From contig JAEWRL010000227.1 of NCBI GenBank assembly GCA_023398955.1, positions 18,306 through 82,305 on the forward strand: 64,000 bases of DNA, written 5' to 3'. The first letter of the stretch is position 1; every line of letters starts with the position of its first letter. Positions 35,771 through 45,233 of this stretch are shown here, in pieces. The stretch comes from Pseudomonadota bacterium (GTDB lineage: Bacteria > Myxococcota_A > Polyangia > Polyangiales > Polyangiaceae). The translations under genes were made by a program, and so were the position numbers. The notes below the pieces were generated by a model. It did no database searches. It saw only the letters and a list, made by a program, of their open reading frames with translations, and was not told where the DNA came from.

Positions 35771-38005
35771 ATGGAACGAAGCACCAGTCTCACTGATAGC
35801 ACCATCTACACGACGGCTGCCGGGTTGACGGTATCCCGGTTCGCCAAGGACGTGGATCGGGACGCCGCACTGGCGGATCTGAGGGGCGCCCTCGACACCC
35901 GGCGTGGGGCTCTATTCTCCTCGGGTTACGAGTTTCCGGGACGCTACTCGCGCTGGGATCTCGGCTTCGTGAACCCGCCGCTCTGTATCAGCGCTGCGGG
36001 GCGGCGCTTCTCGGTCGAGGCCCTCAACGCGAGGGGTGAGGTCTTGCTGGTGCTCTGCGAGAGACTCCTGCGCCAGGAGGGCCATATCGACTCCCTCTGT
36101 GCGCCGACGGCCACCCGCCTCGATGGCCTGGTGCGCGCCGCAACGGACGTGGTTCCGGAAGAGTATCGCAGCCGACAGCCGTCCTTCTTCTCGGTGCTGC
36201 GCAGCCTGGTGGGCGGCTTTGCGTCGCCGGAGGATGCTCACCTGGGGTTCTACGGGGCATTCGGTTACGATCTCTGCTTTCAGTTCGAGTCGGTGCGTCT
36301 GTGTCACGAGCGGCAACCAGAGCAAAGGGACGCCGTGCTCTACTTGCCGGACCGTCTGCTCGTCGTCGATCGCCAGAAGGGGCGGGCTCGGCGATACGAC
36401 TACGAGTTCACCTGGGGAGAGCTCGAGACGCGCGCGCTGCCGCCGTCTGGTATGCCGGCGGAGTTTCGGCGCAATCCCCCCGGACCTGTCGTGTCCGATC
36501 ATGGGCCCGGTGAATACGCCGCCAAGGTTGCCCACGCGCGCGAGGCATTCCAATGCGGGGACTTGTTCGAACTCGTCCTGAGCCAGACCTTCCGCACGCC
36601 TTGCTCCGAGCTGCCATCGACCCTCTTCCACCGGCTCGAGAGGCGTAACCCGGCCCCGTTTGCCTTTCTTCTAAACCTGGGTCAGCACGAGCACCTCGTT
36701 GGTGCTTCGCCGGAGATGTTCGTCCGGGTGCAGGGCAGGCGAGTCGAGACCTGCCCGATATCCGGCACGGTGCCTCGGGGGGAGGACGCGCTGGAGGACG
36801 CGCTGCGAGTGCGCGAGCTGCTCAACTCCGCCAAGGACGAGTCCGAACTGACCATGTGCACCGACGTCGATCGGAACGACAAGGCCAGGATTTGCGAGCC
36901 CGGGAGCGTACGCGTGCTTGGGCGTCGACAGATCGAGATGTACTCTCGGTTGATCCACACGGTGGACCACGTCGAAGGAGTGCTGCGCTCGGAGTTCGAC
37001 GCACTCGATGCCTTTCAAACGCACGCCTGGGCGGTGACGGTGACAGGAGCGCCAAAGCCCGCGGCGATCCGCCGTATCGAACGGGACGAGAGCTCTCCGC
37101 GAAGGTGGTACGGTGGTGCCGTCGGCGTCGTGGGCTTTGACGGGAGTCTGAATACGGGACTCACCCTACGGACGCTGAGGCTCGCCGATGGCGTTGCGGA
37201 GGTGCGGGCCGGCGCCACCCTGCTCTACGATTCGAGTCCGGAAGCGGAGGAGCTCGAGACCCGCCTCAAGGCATCCGCCCTGCTCGAGGCCGTGCTCGTC
37301 GCAGAGCCGGCAGTCGGAGGGTCCGTGGCAATGCTCGCCAAGGTAGGTGGGGGCCGCAAGGTGCTGCTCGTTGACCACGAGGACTCCTTCGTCCACATGC
37401 TGGCGGACTATTTCCGTCAGACGGGCGCTGTCGTCGTGACTCGCCGCAGCGGCTTTGGCGACGAGGTCTTCAAGCTCGAAGCCCCGGACCTCGTCGTGCT
37501 CTCACCGGGGCCTGGGCGTCCCCGGGACTTTGCGCTAGCGGCGACGATCGCCATGTCGCTTCGGCGCGGCGTCCCCATCTTTGGCGTTTGCCTAGGGCTT
37601 CAAGGGATTGTCGAGTACTTTGGAGGTGACTTGGCCGTGCTCCCCCGTCCGGTGCATGGCAAGCCCTCTGAGGTTCTCACAGACACTTCGGCCCTTTTCG
37701 AAGGTCTACCACCACGCTTCATGGTCGGCCGCTATCACTCTCTGGTCGCGGTGCGCGAGCGCCTTCCCCGGGAGCTTCGCCTAATCGCACGTACAGTGGA
37801 GGGACACGTCATGGCGGTCGAGCACTCTACCCTTCCCATCTCAGCCGTGCAGTTTCACCCCGAGTCCCTCTTGACCTCAGTCGGGGAGATCGGGCTTCGC
37901 CTCGTGCGCAATGTCGTTACATCGCTCTGCCGTGGGAACGAACCCGCTCGCTCGTGCGGTCCCGAGCGGAGCGGAGGTTTGGCGCGACTCCGGTGCAACG
38001 CATAG
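35771..38005 (+). CDS. trpEG: fused anthranilate synthase TrpE-TrpG
   Basis: A 744-residue bifunctional anthranilate synthase, starting at ATG 35771. The TrpE part (~1-525) has GYEFPGRYSRWDLGF, QCGDLFELVLSQTFR, GASPEMFVRVQGRRVETCPISGT, DVDRNDKARICEPGSV and VTGAPKPAAIRRI. The TrpG glutaminase part (~550-735) has LLVDHEDSFVHML, LSPGPGRP, Cys607 in GVCLGLQGI, and His696/Glu698 in QFHPES, a complete Cys-His-Glu triad. The order and length match rhizobial TrpE(G), about 730 residues. Expression is governed by the attenuator upstream. No other trp genes follow, so anthranilate may serve another pathway or a dispersed trp set. Confidence 0.94.
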   Translation: MERSTSLTDSTIYTTAAGLTVSRFAKDVDRDAALADLRGALDTRRGALFSSGYEFPGRYSRWDLGFVNPPLCISAAGRRFSVEALNARGEVLLVLCERLLRQEGHIDSLCAPTATRLDGLVRAATDVVPEEYRSRQPSFFSVLRSLVGGFASPEDAHLGFYGAFGYDLCFQFESVRLCHERQPEQRDAVLYLPDRLLVVDRQKGRARRYDYEFTWGELETRALPPSGMPAEFRRNPPGPVVSDHGPGEYAAKVAHAREAFQCGDLFELVLSQTFRTPCSELPSTLFHRLERRNPAPFAFLLNLGQHEHLVGASPEMFVRVQGRRVETCPISGTVPRGEDALEDALRVRELLNSAKDESELTMCTDVDRNDKARICEPGSVRVLGRRQIEMYSRLIHTVDHVEGVLRSEFDALDAFQTHAWAVTVTGAPKPAAIRRIERDESSPRRWYGGAVGVVGFDGSLNTGLTLRTLRLADGVAEVRAGATLLYDSSPEAEELETRLKASALLEAVLVAEPAVGGSVAMLAKVGGGRKVLLVDHEDSFVHMLADYFRQTGAVVVTRRSGFGDEVFKLEAPDLVVLSPGPGRPRDFALAATIAMSLRRGVPIFGVCLGLQGIVEYFGGDLAVLPRPVHGKPSEVLTDTSALFEGLPPRFMVGRYHSLVAVRERLPRELRLIARTVEGHVMAVEHSTLPISAVQFHPESLLTSVGEIGLRLVRNVVTSLCRGNEPARSCGPERSGGLARLRCNA

Positions 38006-38205
38006 TGCAGTCTTGGAGCGTGGGGCTCTCCGAGATGCGGGTCTGGTTGGTCAGCCGGCACCCGTCGCCGCATCTCCGGGATGCTTCGAAGCCCCTGCGC
38101 AACTCGACGTCGCTGCGAATAAGGCTACTGTCTGACGCGCCAGGACCGTCCGTTCGGAGCGGCCGCTGGCGGGACGCCTCTCTCTTCGACACGAAGGACT
38201 CCTCA

Positions 38206-38883
38206 ATGGGACACACGAACGCGCTACGTCTGCTTGCACTGGTTCTGGCCGCAATCCCCCTTGCAGCTTGTGGTTCTGACGATGGTGGGGAGGAGGGTGC
38301 CGCCGGTGCCGCGACGGGAGGTCAGTCAGCTGTAGGTGGCGGCTCGGGGGCTGGAGCTGGTGCCGGTTCTGGAGGGACCACGGCATCCGGGGGCGCCGGC
38401 AATGATATGGGCGGCAGCAGCAATGCGGGTGCGGGCGCTGGGCTCGTCGGCAAGCTCATTATCAACGAGCTGATGCCGTCGAACCAGGGCGTCATCATGG
38501 ACGAGGGTGGTGGTACCGCCGATTGGATCGAGCTCTACAATGCCAGCGATGAGGCCATCAGCTTGGGTGGTCTCTATATCAGTGACAAGCTCGATAACCT
38601 CACGAAGGCCCAGCTCTCGGAGAACCTATCGGTGGACGCTGGCGGGGTGCTCCTCTTGTGGGCCGACAGCGATACGGAGCAAGGCGACCTGCACCTGCCA
38701 TTCAATCTATCCGCCGCGGGTGAGGCCGTCGTGCTCTCGGATGCCGACGGCCAGGTGATCGATTCGGTGGAGTTCGGCGCTGCGGCTGCCAATACCTCCT
38801 TCGCGCGGCTGCCCGACGGCAGCGGTGACTTCTCGTGGTGTTCCAGCTCCACCCCGGGCGAGCTCAACGGCAGCGGTTGCTAG
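38206..38883 (+). CDS. lamin-tail-domain lipoprotein
   Basis: 225 residues from ATG 38206 (MGHTNALRLLALVLAAIPLAACGS), lipobox LAAC. A ~55-residue Gly/Ala/Ser linker is followed by a lamin-tail (LTD) domain at ~80-225: KLIINELMPSNQG, ADWIELYNASDEAISLGGLYISD, LLLWADSD and VEFGAAAANTSFARLPDGSGDFSWC. LTD is an Ig-like beta-sandwich found in surface proteins and nucleases. The sequence upstream is in frame but lacks a signal, so this start is chosen. It lies downstream of trpEG (200 bp), probably independently transcribed. The partner is unknown. Confidence 0.85.
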   Translation: MGHTNALRLLALVLAAIPLAACGSDDGGEEGAAGAATGGQSAVGGGSGAGAGAGSGGTTASGGAGNDMGGSSNAGAGAGLVGKLIINELMPSNQGVIMDEGGGTADWIELYNASDEAISLGGLYISDKLDNLTKAQLSENLSVDAGGVLLLWADSDTEQGDLHLPFNLSAAGEAVVLSDADGQVIDSVEFGAAAANTSFARLPDGSGDFSWCSSSTPGELNGSGC

Positions 38884-38895
38884 CTCCCGACGCCG

Positions 38896-39823
38896 CTACC
38901 AGGCGGACATGGATGTATGAGCCACGCTTCCGCTGCTGAACTCGAAATAGTGGTGGCCGTCGATGGCGGCCACCACTTCGCCCAGCGTATCAGTCACGTC
39001 CGTCCCGTTTAGCGCAACGGTTCTTCCTTGGAGCTCACTTGCTTGCCACCCGTGCAGCGTCCCCTCGAAAACGACGCAGACGGCGTCGGTCGTGTTGAGG
39101 ACCACGGCGGTGCCGTCGATCTCACCGACGAGTACCGGCAGTCCAGGGCTGCAGGTCCCGGTCTCAGCGTGGCCGCCCACCCCTCCGCCTGCTGAGCCAG
39201 CGGCGCCACCCAGGCTGTTGGCTCCCGCAGTGCCAGCCTGACCTGCCGTGGTCGGTGTGCCGCCGCTGCCCGCGCCGCCCGCGCCAGCAGCGGCTGGGCT
39301 CCCTGCCATCCCAGCGCCCGAGCTGCCTGCACTGGCCGGGGCGCCACCCGCCTCGGTGCCGCCGCTGCTCGTCGACCCAGCGAGCGCGGCTCCCCCAGCA
39401 CTTCCGCCGACTGCAGGAGCCCCTCCCGTCGGGAACGCGCCGCCCCCGCCAGAGCTGCCACCGGAGCCCGTAGCTCCCCCTAGCTGGTGCTGCCACCGGA
39501 GCCCGTAGCTCCCCCTGCGCTGGTACTGCCGCCCGTGTTGATAGCCCCGCCGAGGGGAGTCGCCGTGCCCGACCCTGCCGTGCCTCCGCCTCCGAGACTA
39601 CCCCCGGTCGACATCCCTCCTGTGCTCTGCGCGTGACCCCCAGTACTGGACCCGCCACTGTTCGATGAGCTGCCCCCCGTCTCCGAGCTTGCTCGTCCTG
39701 CAGCACCGGAGTCGCCCCGGGTAACACTGTGGTAGTCGGGAGGGTGCTCGTCGATTTGGCCGCAGGCTGATAGCCAAACGAAACCGGTCAATAGCGGACT
39801 TTACTCGGTGCCCATCGAGCCAT
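38896..39823 (-). pseudogene. lipoprotein gene broken by a 35-bp tandem duplication
   Basis: Two adjoining frames make one gene. The N-terminal part (read from TTG 39791 down to stop 39480) has FVWLSACGQ as lipobox and a Gly/Ser/Thr linker. The C-terminal part (frame down to stop 38896) holds a compact domain, CSPGLPVLVGEIDGTAVVLN, then GTLHGWQASELQGRTVALNGTDV. The frames differ by 2, and removing one 35-bp copy of the duplication at 39454-39516 joins them exactly in a continuous Gly-rich linker. A second, 1-nt shift near 39795 is possible, since ATG 39823 opens MARWAPSKVR, an ideal signal start, in a different frame. Whether the gene is dead or phase-variable is unknown. Confidence 0.7.
39454..39516. 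repeat. direct repeat, 28 identical bp at 35-bp offset
   Basis: Copies 39454-39481 and 39489-39516 are identical over 28 bp, starting GCTGCCACCGGAGCCC and ending CTCCCCCT. The 7 bp after each copy are nearly the same. The offset, 35, is not a multiple of three, and this causes the frameshift in the lipoprotein gene. Confidence 0.9.
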
Positions 39824-40051
39824 CGACACATGATGTGACTCCCGTGCGCCTGCGCGTCGATCTCCTAGATTAGGCAATTTAACAGACGCGCGCGCCCGAT
39901 GCGAGGTGTCATTCTGTTCGTCAGAAGCTTGGCGGCTTGGAGCGTCGGCTAACACACAGAGTACCAGCTCACGCATCCTACGCATGGTGCCGCCGCCATC
40001 AGGAGTAGGCGCTTGCGAGGTGTGTGCCGCGCGCGCTATGCCACGCAGGAC

Positions 40052-41041
40052 ATGACACACGATCCCGCGGCTACTCGCTACGAAAGCATGGTTTACGAGC
40101 GGTGTGGGCGAAGCGGCCTCAGGTTGCCGCGCGTCTCCCTGGGCCTTTGGCACAACTTCGGTGCTGACGACTCCTTCAAGCGTGCGCGAGAGATGCTTCT
40201 AGGCGCGTTCGACCTGGGCATCACCCACCTCGATCTGGCGAACAATTACGGCACACCGCCCGGCTCCGCCGAGGTCACCTTGGGTCGGGTGCTCGAGCGA
40301 GATCTTGCTGCCCACAGGGACGAGCTCGTGATTTCCACGAAGGCAGGCTATCGGATGTGGCCGGGACCCTATGGCGATCATGGAACCCGCAAGTCCCTAC
40401 TGTCGAGTTTGGACCAGAGCCTGAAGCGGCTTGGAGTGGATTATGTCGACGTCTTCTACCACCACCGGCCGGACCCCGAGACGCCCCTCGAAGAGACCAC
40501 TGGTGCGCTAGCCGACGCAGTACGATCGGGGCGGGCTCTTTACGTTGGCGTCTCGAATTATGGTCCACAAGACACCCGGCGGGCCGCATCGTTGCTCCGC
40601 GAGCAGGGGGTCCCGTGCATCCTACATCAACCTTCTTACAGTATGCTAAACCGTTGGATCGAGGACGAGCTTCTCGACGTGCTTCGGGCGGAGGGGATCG
40701 GGTGCATAGCGTTCTCGCCCTTGGCAAAGGGTATCTTGACGAACCGCTACCTGGACGGAGTACCAGCGGACTCCCGCGCGGCTGGGCCCAGTCAGTTCTT
40801 GAACACCGAGGATCTGACGGAGGAGCTTCTGGCGAAGGTGCGGCGTCTCAACGAGCTTGCAGCTCGCCGCGGCCAGTCTTTGGCGCAGATGGCGTTGGCG
40901 TGGGTGTTGCGACAGCCTGTGGTGACGTCCGTACTCATCGGTGCGAGCCAGCTGGCTCAGATCCGCGACTCCGTCGCGGCGCTCGCCAATCTGACCTTCA
41001 CCGACGAAGAACTGGCGCTCATCGACTCGCAGGTGAAGTGA
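40052..41041 (+). CDS. aldo/keto reductase, YghZ-like
   Basis: A 329-residue NADPH-dependent reductase starting at ATG 40052. The family pattern is clear: GRSGLRLPRVSLGLWHNFG; the catalytic Asp and Tyr in GITHLDLANNYGTPPGSAE; Lys in VISTKAGYRMWPGPYG; His in VDVFYHHRPD; and the cofactor region ALAWVLRQPVVTSVLIGAS. The ANNYG...YRMWPGPYGD features point to the L-glyceraldehyde-3-phosphate reductase (YghZ/Gpr) subfamily that detoxifies aldehydes. It stands alone. Confidence 0.9.
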   Translation: MTHDPAATRYESMVYERCGRSGLRLPRVSLGLWHNFGADDSFKRAREMLLGAFDLGITHLDLANNYGTPPGSAEVTLGRVLERDLAAHRDELVISTKAGYRMWPGPYGDHGTRKSLLSSLDQSLKRLGVDYVDVFYHHRPDPETPLEETTGALADAVRSGRALYVGVSNYGPQDTRRAASLLREQGVPCILHQPSYSMLNRWIEDELLDVLRAEGIGCIAFSPLAKGILTNRYLDGVPADSRAAGPSQFLNTEDLTEELLAKVRRLNELAARRGQSLAQMALAWVLRQPVVTSVLIGASQLAQIRDSVAALANLTFTDEELALIDSQVK

Positions 41042-41277
41042 GTTGGCCTCTGGGTGGTCAAAGCCGCAAACGCGACGGGGATCGAGTAGTCCTGGGGCCG
41101 CTGCCAGAAGGGCCTCCAGGCGATGACCTGGACTGTGTTCGGGCTTCGGTGGGGCAGTCCCGGCACATCGAAATGCGTCGACCCCGCGAGTCCCTCGCTC
41201 CCCGGACGTGGGCTCGCGGAGCCGTTCAGCGGTGTTGCCGATAGGGCGGTGACCATTGCAACAAGAGCAAGCTTCAT
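40957..41277 (-). CDS. possible small secreted protein
   Basis: A 106-residue frame from ATG 41277 with a good signal peptide, MKLALVAMVTALSATPLNGSAS, and a GGAG-type Shine-Dalgarno upstream. The remainder has no recognised motif. Its last 85 bp overlap the 3' end of the convergent reductase gene, so the end could be spurious. Confidence 0.35.
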   Translation of the reverse strand: MKLALVAMVTALSATPLNGSASPRPGSEGLAGSTHFDVPGLPHRSPNTVQVIAWRPFWQRPQDYSIPVAFAALTTQRPTHFTCESMSASSSSVKVRLASAATESRI

Positions 41278-41925
41278 CGACTCACTCCATCGCCTGCCAG
41301 GAGGGCTATCCCGGGCATTGTTTACGACTTCAGTGGGGGCTGCCCACGCGTGCACGCTGCTTGGGCCTGCACGGGCGAGCTCATACCGAGGATACGGCGG
41401 GTGGGCTCACGCGGATAAGGCTGACGCGGCGCAGGGGAGTATGCGAACGCGCTCCCGGGCGCGACACTCCAGCAACGTCGCCCTGCTTTGGGCCGGCCGC
41501 TCTGGTCGGCGGGGGACGTCTGATCACGCGCGCCAGCGGCACGGGTATCGACGCGCGCCCATCACCGAGAATCATTCGGCCTCTGTGCACTCCGCCTCCG
41601 GCGAGGAGCGCATCCATGACAATGGCCGCATCGATTTCGTTCGCCAACACCTACGGCAGGTGGCACGGGCGCCGTGAAGGCGTGCCCGTCGAACGCTACT
41701 CCGCGCCGACCCCCCACGGACAGCTTCCAGTCGTCCCAAGGATTCAGACTTGCGCCACGCTCTCGTTCACGTCGACTTCGTGACGCGAGAGCGTACCCCC
41801 AAGGACAGCGCGCATTTCCTGCGCTCCCTCAAGCATCAATGGCCACCGCCCGCTGTCCTGACGAAGACCTGTCGCGGTGCCAGCGGTCGAACCGCTGCTG
41901 CACCGCGACCCCTGCCCGAGGTCTC
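41278..41925. other. intergenic region without a supported gene
   Basis: About 650 bp. Frames are present on both strands, but none has a signal peptide, known motif or consistent third-position bias. Nothing is recognised. Confidence 0.4.
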
Positions 41926-42288
41926 TTACTGCGCGCCGAAGGCGGCTTCCACCTCGGAGAACACCTGACGGGCGCGCCCTAGGCCGAGCTCCGCGATGAT
42001 CTTCCGTAGCTGCGCTTCCAAGCCACTTGCATTGCGTCCGCGGCTGTTGATCGGAGTTACGGCTCCGCCCGTGGCGCGGCGCTGAGCCGCAATCTTGGCG
42101 TTGGAGCGGACCACGTAGACGTACTTCTCCGAGAACTCCACCCCTTCCGCCTTGGCCTTCTCTACGATTTCCTTGGCAGGCGTGTCGCTGGGAAAGCTCA
42201 GGATGAACTTGGTTTTCGACCCGAACGCGGAGGGAGCCTTGGTCTTCGCAGTCTTGGCGGTAATCTTCTTCGAGGACTTTCTGGGCAT
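41926..42288 (-). CDS. small basic protein, conserved in style among myxobacteria
   Basis: 120 residues from ATG 42288. A Lys/Ala/Thr-rich tail (MPRKSSKKITAKTAKTKAPS) is followed by a compact domain, SKTKFILSFPSDTPAKEIVEKAKAEGVEFSEKYVYVVRSNAK, and a helical end, LEAQLRKIIAELGLGRARQVF. The basic tail suggests nucleic-acid binding; the domain could read like a short DNA-binding or chromatin-like module. I recall similar small proteins in Sorangium-type genomes, but no function is established. Confidence 0.7.
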   Translation of the reverse strand: MPRKSSKKITAKTAKTKAPSAFGSKTKFILSFPSDTPAKEIVEKAKAEGVEFSEKYVYVVRSNAKIAAQRRATGGAVTPINSRGRNASGLEAQLRKIIAELGLGRARQVFSEVEAAFGAQ

Positions 42289-43695
42289 GAGAGCGTATTC
42301 CTTGCGTGACGTTGGGGCGAACCGACCTCAGTAGCTCCGTGGCGGGCACACTCAGGTATGGGTTCGCGTTGCTTCGCTGATGGCTATTAGCTCGTGCCAC
42401 CAATTCTGCAAAGGGATTCTTTGGTTCTGGAGTGTTGGGATAATCCGTCGAACCTGGTTTTCTGCGAGTGCTTCGTCGGAATGCCTGCCGCGAGGTGTGT
42501 AGTTACCTGTAAGGCACAAACGTCAACACTACCCGGCTAGAGAGCGTGTCATAGCTCCCTCGGCAGCCCATCGCAACGCGAAGGTAGTCGATTGCGAAAA
42601 AACCCTCAGCCCGCCGAGGGCGTCGCGCTGCAGGGTCTCCAGATACCCTTTCTGGCCCGTGGGGCAAGCGCCCTATGCGAGAGGTCTCCCTCTGTAAGCC
42701 CATCCCAGCAACGCCCAAGCGTCGACATCTTGACCATCGCGCCACCGTGCCTCCTAGAAACGCTTGTACTCGGAGACAGGAGCGCGCCGAAAGCGCCCTC
42801 AGTAGGAGGGGAGCTGGAAACACCAGCTGGAGCAAGAAGATGCGGGTTCATGCCGCCACGGCGCGCCGCCAGAGGTCAGCGTGGCAAGTTGCCGCACTTC
42901 CTGTCTCTTGAACCTGTCTCCTGAAGGAGTGGCCGCAGCGTTCCTACGATCTTTACATTAGTCCCTTAGCGCTCCATCCTTGACCACTTCTGGCAGGATT
43001 CTCTTCAGTGCTCTCGATGCTGTCAGCGGTCAGGAGTCAGCCATCAGCCTCCAGATCCCCATTCGCCTGACTGCTTGATAACCGACCGCTGCTTGCCAGC
43101 TTCCTCTTTGGTTCCGGCTCCACCGGTTAGGGGATTTCGAATGCGCCTACGCTGCAGCAAGCGGCATGAGATCGAGCCATGGCGCCGTCTTCCACCACCA
43201 GCACCAATGAGGAGTCACCATCCGCTGGCGAGATGTGTTGCGGCCTCGTCCTGGTGAGCCGCCGCGGGCAACGTGACCAGCGGGTCGTCCATGTCATGGC
43301 CTAATAAGTGCGTGTCGCGTGCATCACGCCTCGGGCCCCGTCAACATGAGCCGCTGCTTGGAACGAGCACAGCCCGGACGTGGCGGGCCGAGGGACGTTC
43401 GAGGGTCGCCGCCCGTGCAGCGGCGGTCAGGGGCGGGACCGTGTGCTCACCGGATTCCCGGTAAGGGTCGCGCTCGATCTTTGGGTCCGGGGGCCGCGTT
43501 CGGAGGGCAATCACCCCAGGGACCGGTTCGCGACTCGGAGTGCGTCTCGATGAGTCGCCGATGCGGCCGCGAAGGCGGTGCGCGTCGCGGAAGCGTCTGG
43601 TCGTCGCTACTCGCTCGCCAAACGTCTCGTGGCCCCTGCGTTTCCTCTTGACTGATGCGCGTCTGCTTGGCCAGGCTGCAGCCCGCGACGCGCAG
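42289..43695. other. gene-poor region before tRNA-Arg
   Basis: About 1.4 kb with no credible gene on either strand. It contains imperfect short GTCAG repeats near 43020-43050 and patches of lower GC than its neighbours. It may hold decayed sequence, but no transposase or integrase trace is visible. Confidence 0.45.
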
Positions 43696-43772
43696 GCGCC
43701 CGTAGCTCAGTTGGATAGAGCGGTGGATTTCTAATCCACTGGTCGCAGGTTCGAGTCCTGCCGGGCGTGCCA
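43696..43772 (+). tRNA. tRNA-Arg (TCT)
   Basis: Acceptor GCGCCCG pairs with CGGGCGT (43762-43768; first pair G-U), discriminator G. The D-arm is AGCTCAGTTGGATAGAGC. The anticodon stem GTGGA/TCCAC encloses TTTCTAA, anticodon TCT. The T-arm is GCAGG TTCGAGT CCTGC. CCA is encoded (43770-43772). Confidence 0.97.
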
Positions 43773-44268
43773 TGAGTCCGCACGTTGGTGAGCAATCACC
43801 AACGGCGCAGTAAGGCCCGGTCCCAGGGGAGCGGCCAAGGATGACTCCTGGGCCGCGAGATGACCTTGCGCGGCTCGAGACGTGTCCTCGGTCGGGCAGC
43901 GTTGCACGAATCCCGCATTGGGCAGCGACTGCCCGAGGGAGCTCTCTGAGGAGAGCGAGTACGCCGCGAAGCCCGGAAACACGACACAACAGGCGAGTAC
44001 TACTTCAAGGACTGTTCTGTGTGACATGGGCGATGGGAATCAGAGCGTTCTTCGGCGCAAGCAGGGCTGCTGCTTGCCGTCGGTGGCGTTTGCAGAATGC
44101 GTGCCAGCCCTTCATGTCGCGATGGCCTTCGCTGAATGCCTCAGCGCGCGGCCATCCGTGGGGGCATCCATGAGGTCAGGGGCGCTCCCTGTGACTCCCC
44201 CGCAACAGTGGGCCCCAGACTTCACGTCAGCGCGGCACGTCTCGAACGCCAGGCATGCGCTCGCTCAA
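43773..44268. other. intergenic region after tRNA-Arg
   Basis: About 500 bp between tRNA-Arg and the radical-SAM gene. No supported coding frame. I see no integrase, and no direct repeat of the tRNA 3' end that would mark an att site. Confidence 0.4.
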
Positions 44269-45141
44269 TCAGAGCCCGCGAGCCCACTCCGGCCGCAGGA
44301 CATGGCGGCCCGCCAGCGCTTCGTCGATGGCGTGGAGCAGCCTTCCGCGGTCTCGCGGCAGCCTCCCAGCGAGAGGAAGGTAGTTCGACGCATGATTACA
44401 GCGAAACACGGTGTTGCGCGGGCTGCTTGCGGCCACGATCGTGCGCGCTTCTCGTAGCAGGTCGGGCACTGCCGGCAGCGAGAACCCGTTCCGCTGGGCA
44501 AGGCGACTCAGGGGTGTGCCATCGACGAGGGTGAGGGTCAGCAGCGAGACGTAACGTGGGTCCATGGCGGTGATCAGCCGAGCGGAGCCCTCGGCGTGCG
44601 CTTCGCTTCGCGCCGTGCCGCCCGCCCCGAGCAAGAAAATCGCCGAGAGTGTCATGTGAGCCGCGTGGGCTCGCTGCGCTGCTCGCACGTGATCGGCGAA
44701 GTCTGCTCCCTTCGCTAGCGCCTTCAATGTAACGTCGTCGCCTGACTCCGGACCCATATAGAGTAGGGAGAGCCCGGCGCTGCGTAGGGCGAGAAGGTCC
44801 TCGTTCCCCGTTTCTAGGAGGTTTCGCGCGGTCGCATAGCTGCTGATGCGTACCACCTTAGGCAGCAGGGAGCGGAGGCCCGCGAGTAGTGCCATTAGGT
44901 CCGCAGCCGGCATGGCGAGCGCGTCACCGTCTGCCAGGAAGACCCGCCGCACAGCCTCACGCGCTGTCGATGGCAGGTCTGCGATTTCGGCGAGCACCTC
45001 CGCGACAGGACGCGCGCGGTACACCTTGCCACTGTACATGGCGCAATAGGTACAATGGTTCCACGAGCAGCCGATCGTCGCTTGGACGATGAGGGAGTCC
45101 GCCTCGCTCGGGGGACGGAATACAGGGCCTTCGTAGCGCAT
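44269..45141 (-). CDS. radical SAM protein with CX4CX2C cluster motif
   Basis: A 290-residue enzyme from ATG 45141. The Fe-S ligands are C25, C30 and C33 in IGCSWNHCTYCAMYSGK, a CX4CX2C spacing rather than the usual CX3CX2C. This resembles the CSxNxCTFCxMY subfamily of COG1032-like radical SAM proteins. ISSYATARNLL and LYMGPESGDDVTLKALAKG follow the TIM-barrel order, and HMTLSAIFLLGAGG is typical of the later half. There is no B12 domain. The reaction is unknown. It stands alone, between tRNA-Arg and the MopE genes. Confidence 0.85.
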   Translation of the reverse strand: MRYEGPVFRPPSEADSLIVQATIGCSWNHCTYCAMYSGKVYRARPVAEVLAEIADLPSTAREAVRRVFLADGDALAMPAADLMALLAGLRSLLPKVVRISSYATARNLLETGNEDLLALRSAGLSLLYMGPESGDDVTLKALAKGADFADHVRAAQRAHAAHMTLSAIFLLGAGGTARSEAHAEGSARLITAMDPRYVSLLTLTLVDGTPLSRLAQRNGFSLPAVPDLLREARTIVAASSPRNTVFRCNHASNYLPLAGRLPRDRGRLLHAIDEALAGRHVLRPEWARGL

Positions 45142-45233
45142 GCGTCTCGTGGAGTGCCAGAGTAGCCCTACTCGCCGAGACGCGGGTGGTCAAGACCCAG
45201 GTCCGCAGAGGGGGGGGGCTCGCGGCCAGGTCC

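Noticed and set aside
43690..43790. Phage or island attachment site at tRNA-Arg
   Set aside because: No integrase and no direct repeat of the tRNA 3' end seen within the window.
43447..43989. Minus-strand ORF containing RPAGLEPATSGLEIHRS
   Set aside because: It is the antisense translation of the tRNA-Arg gene (43696-43772), a well-known spurious protein.
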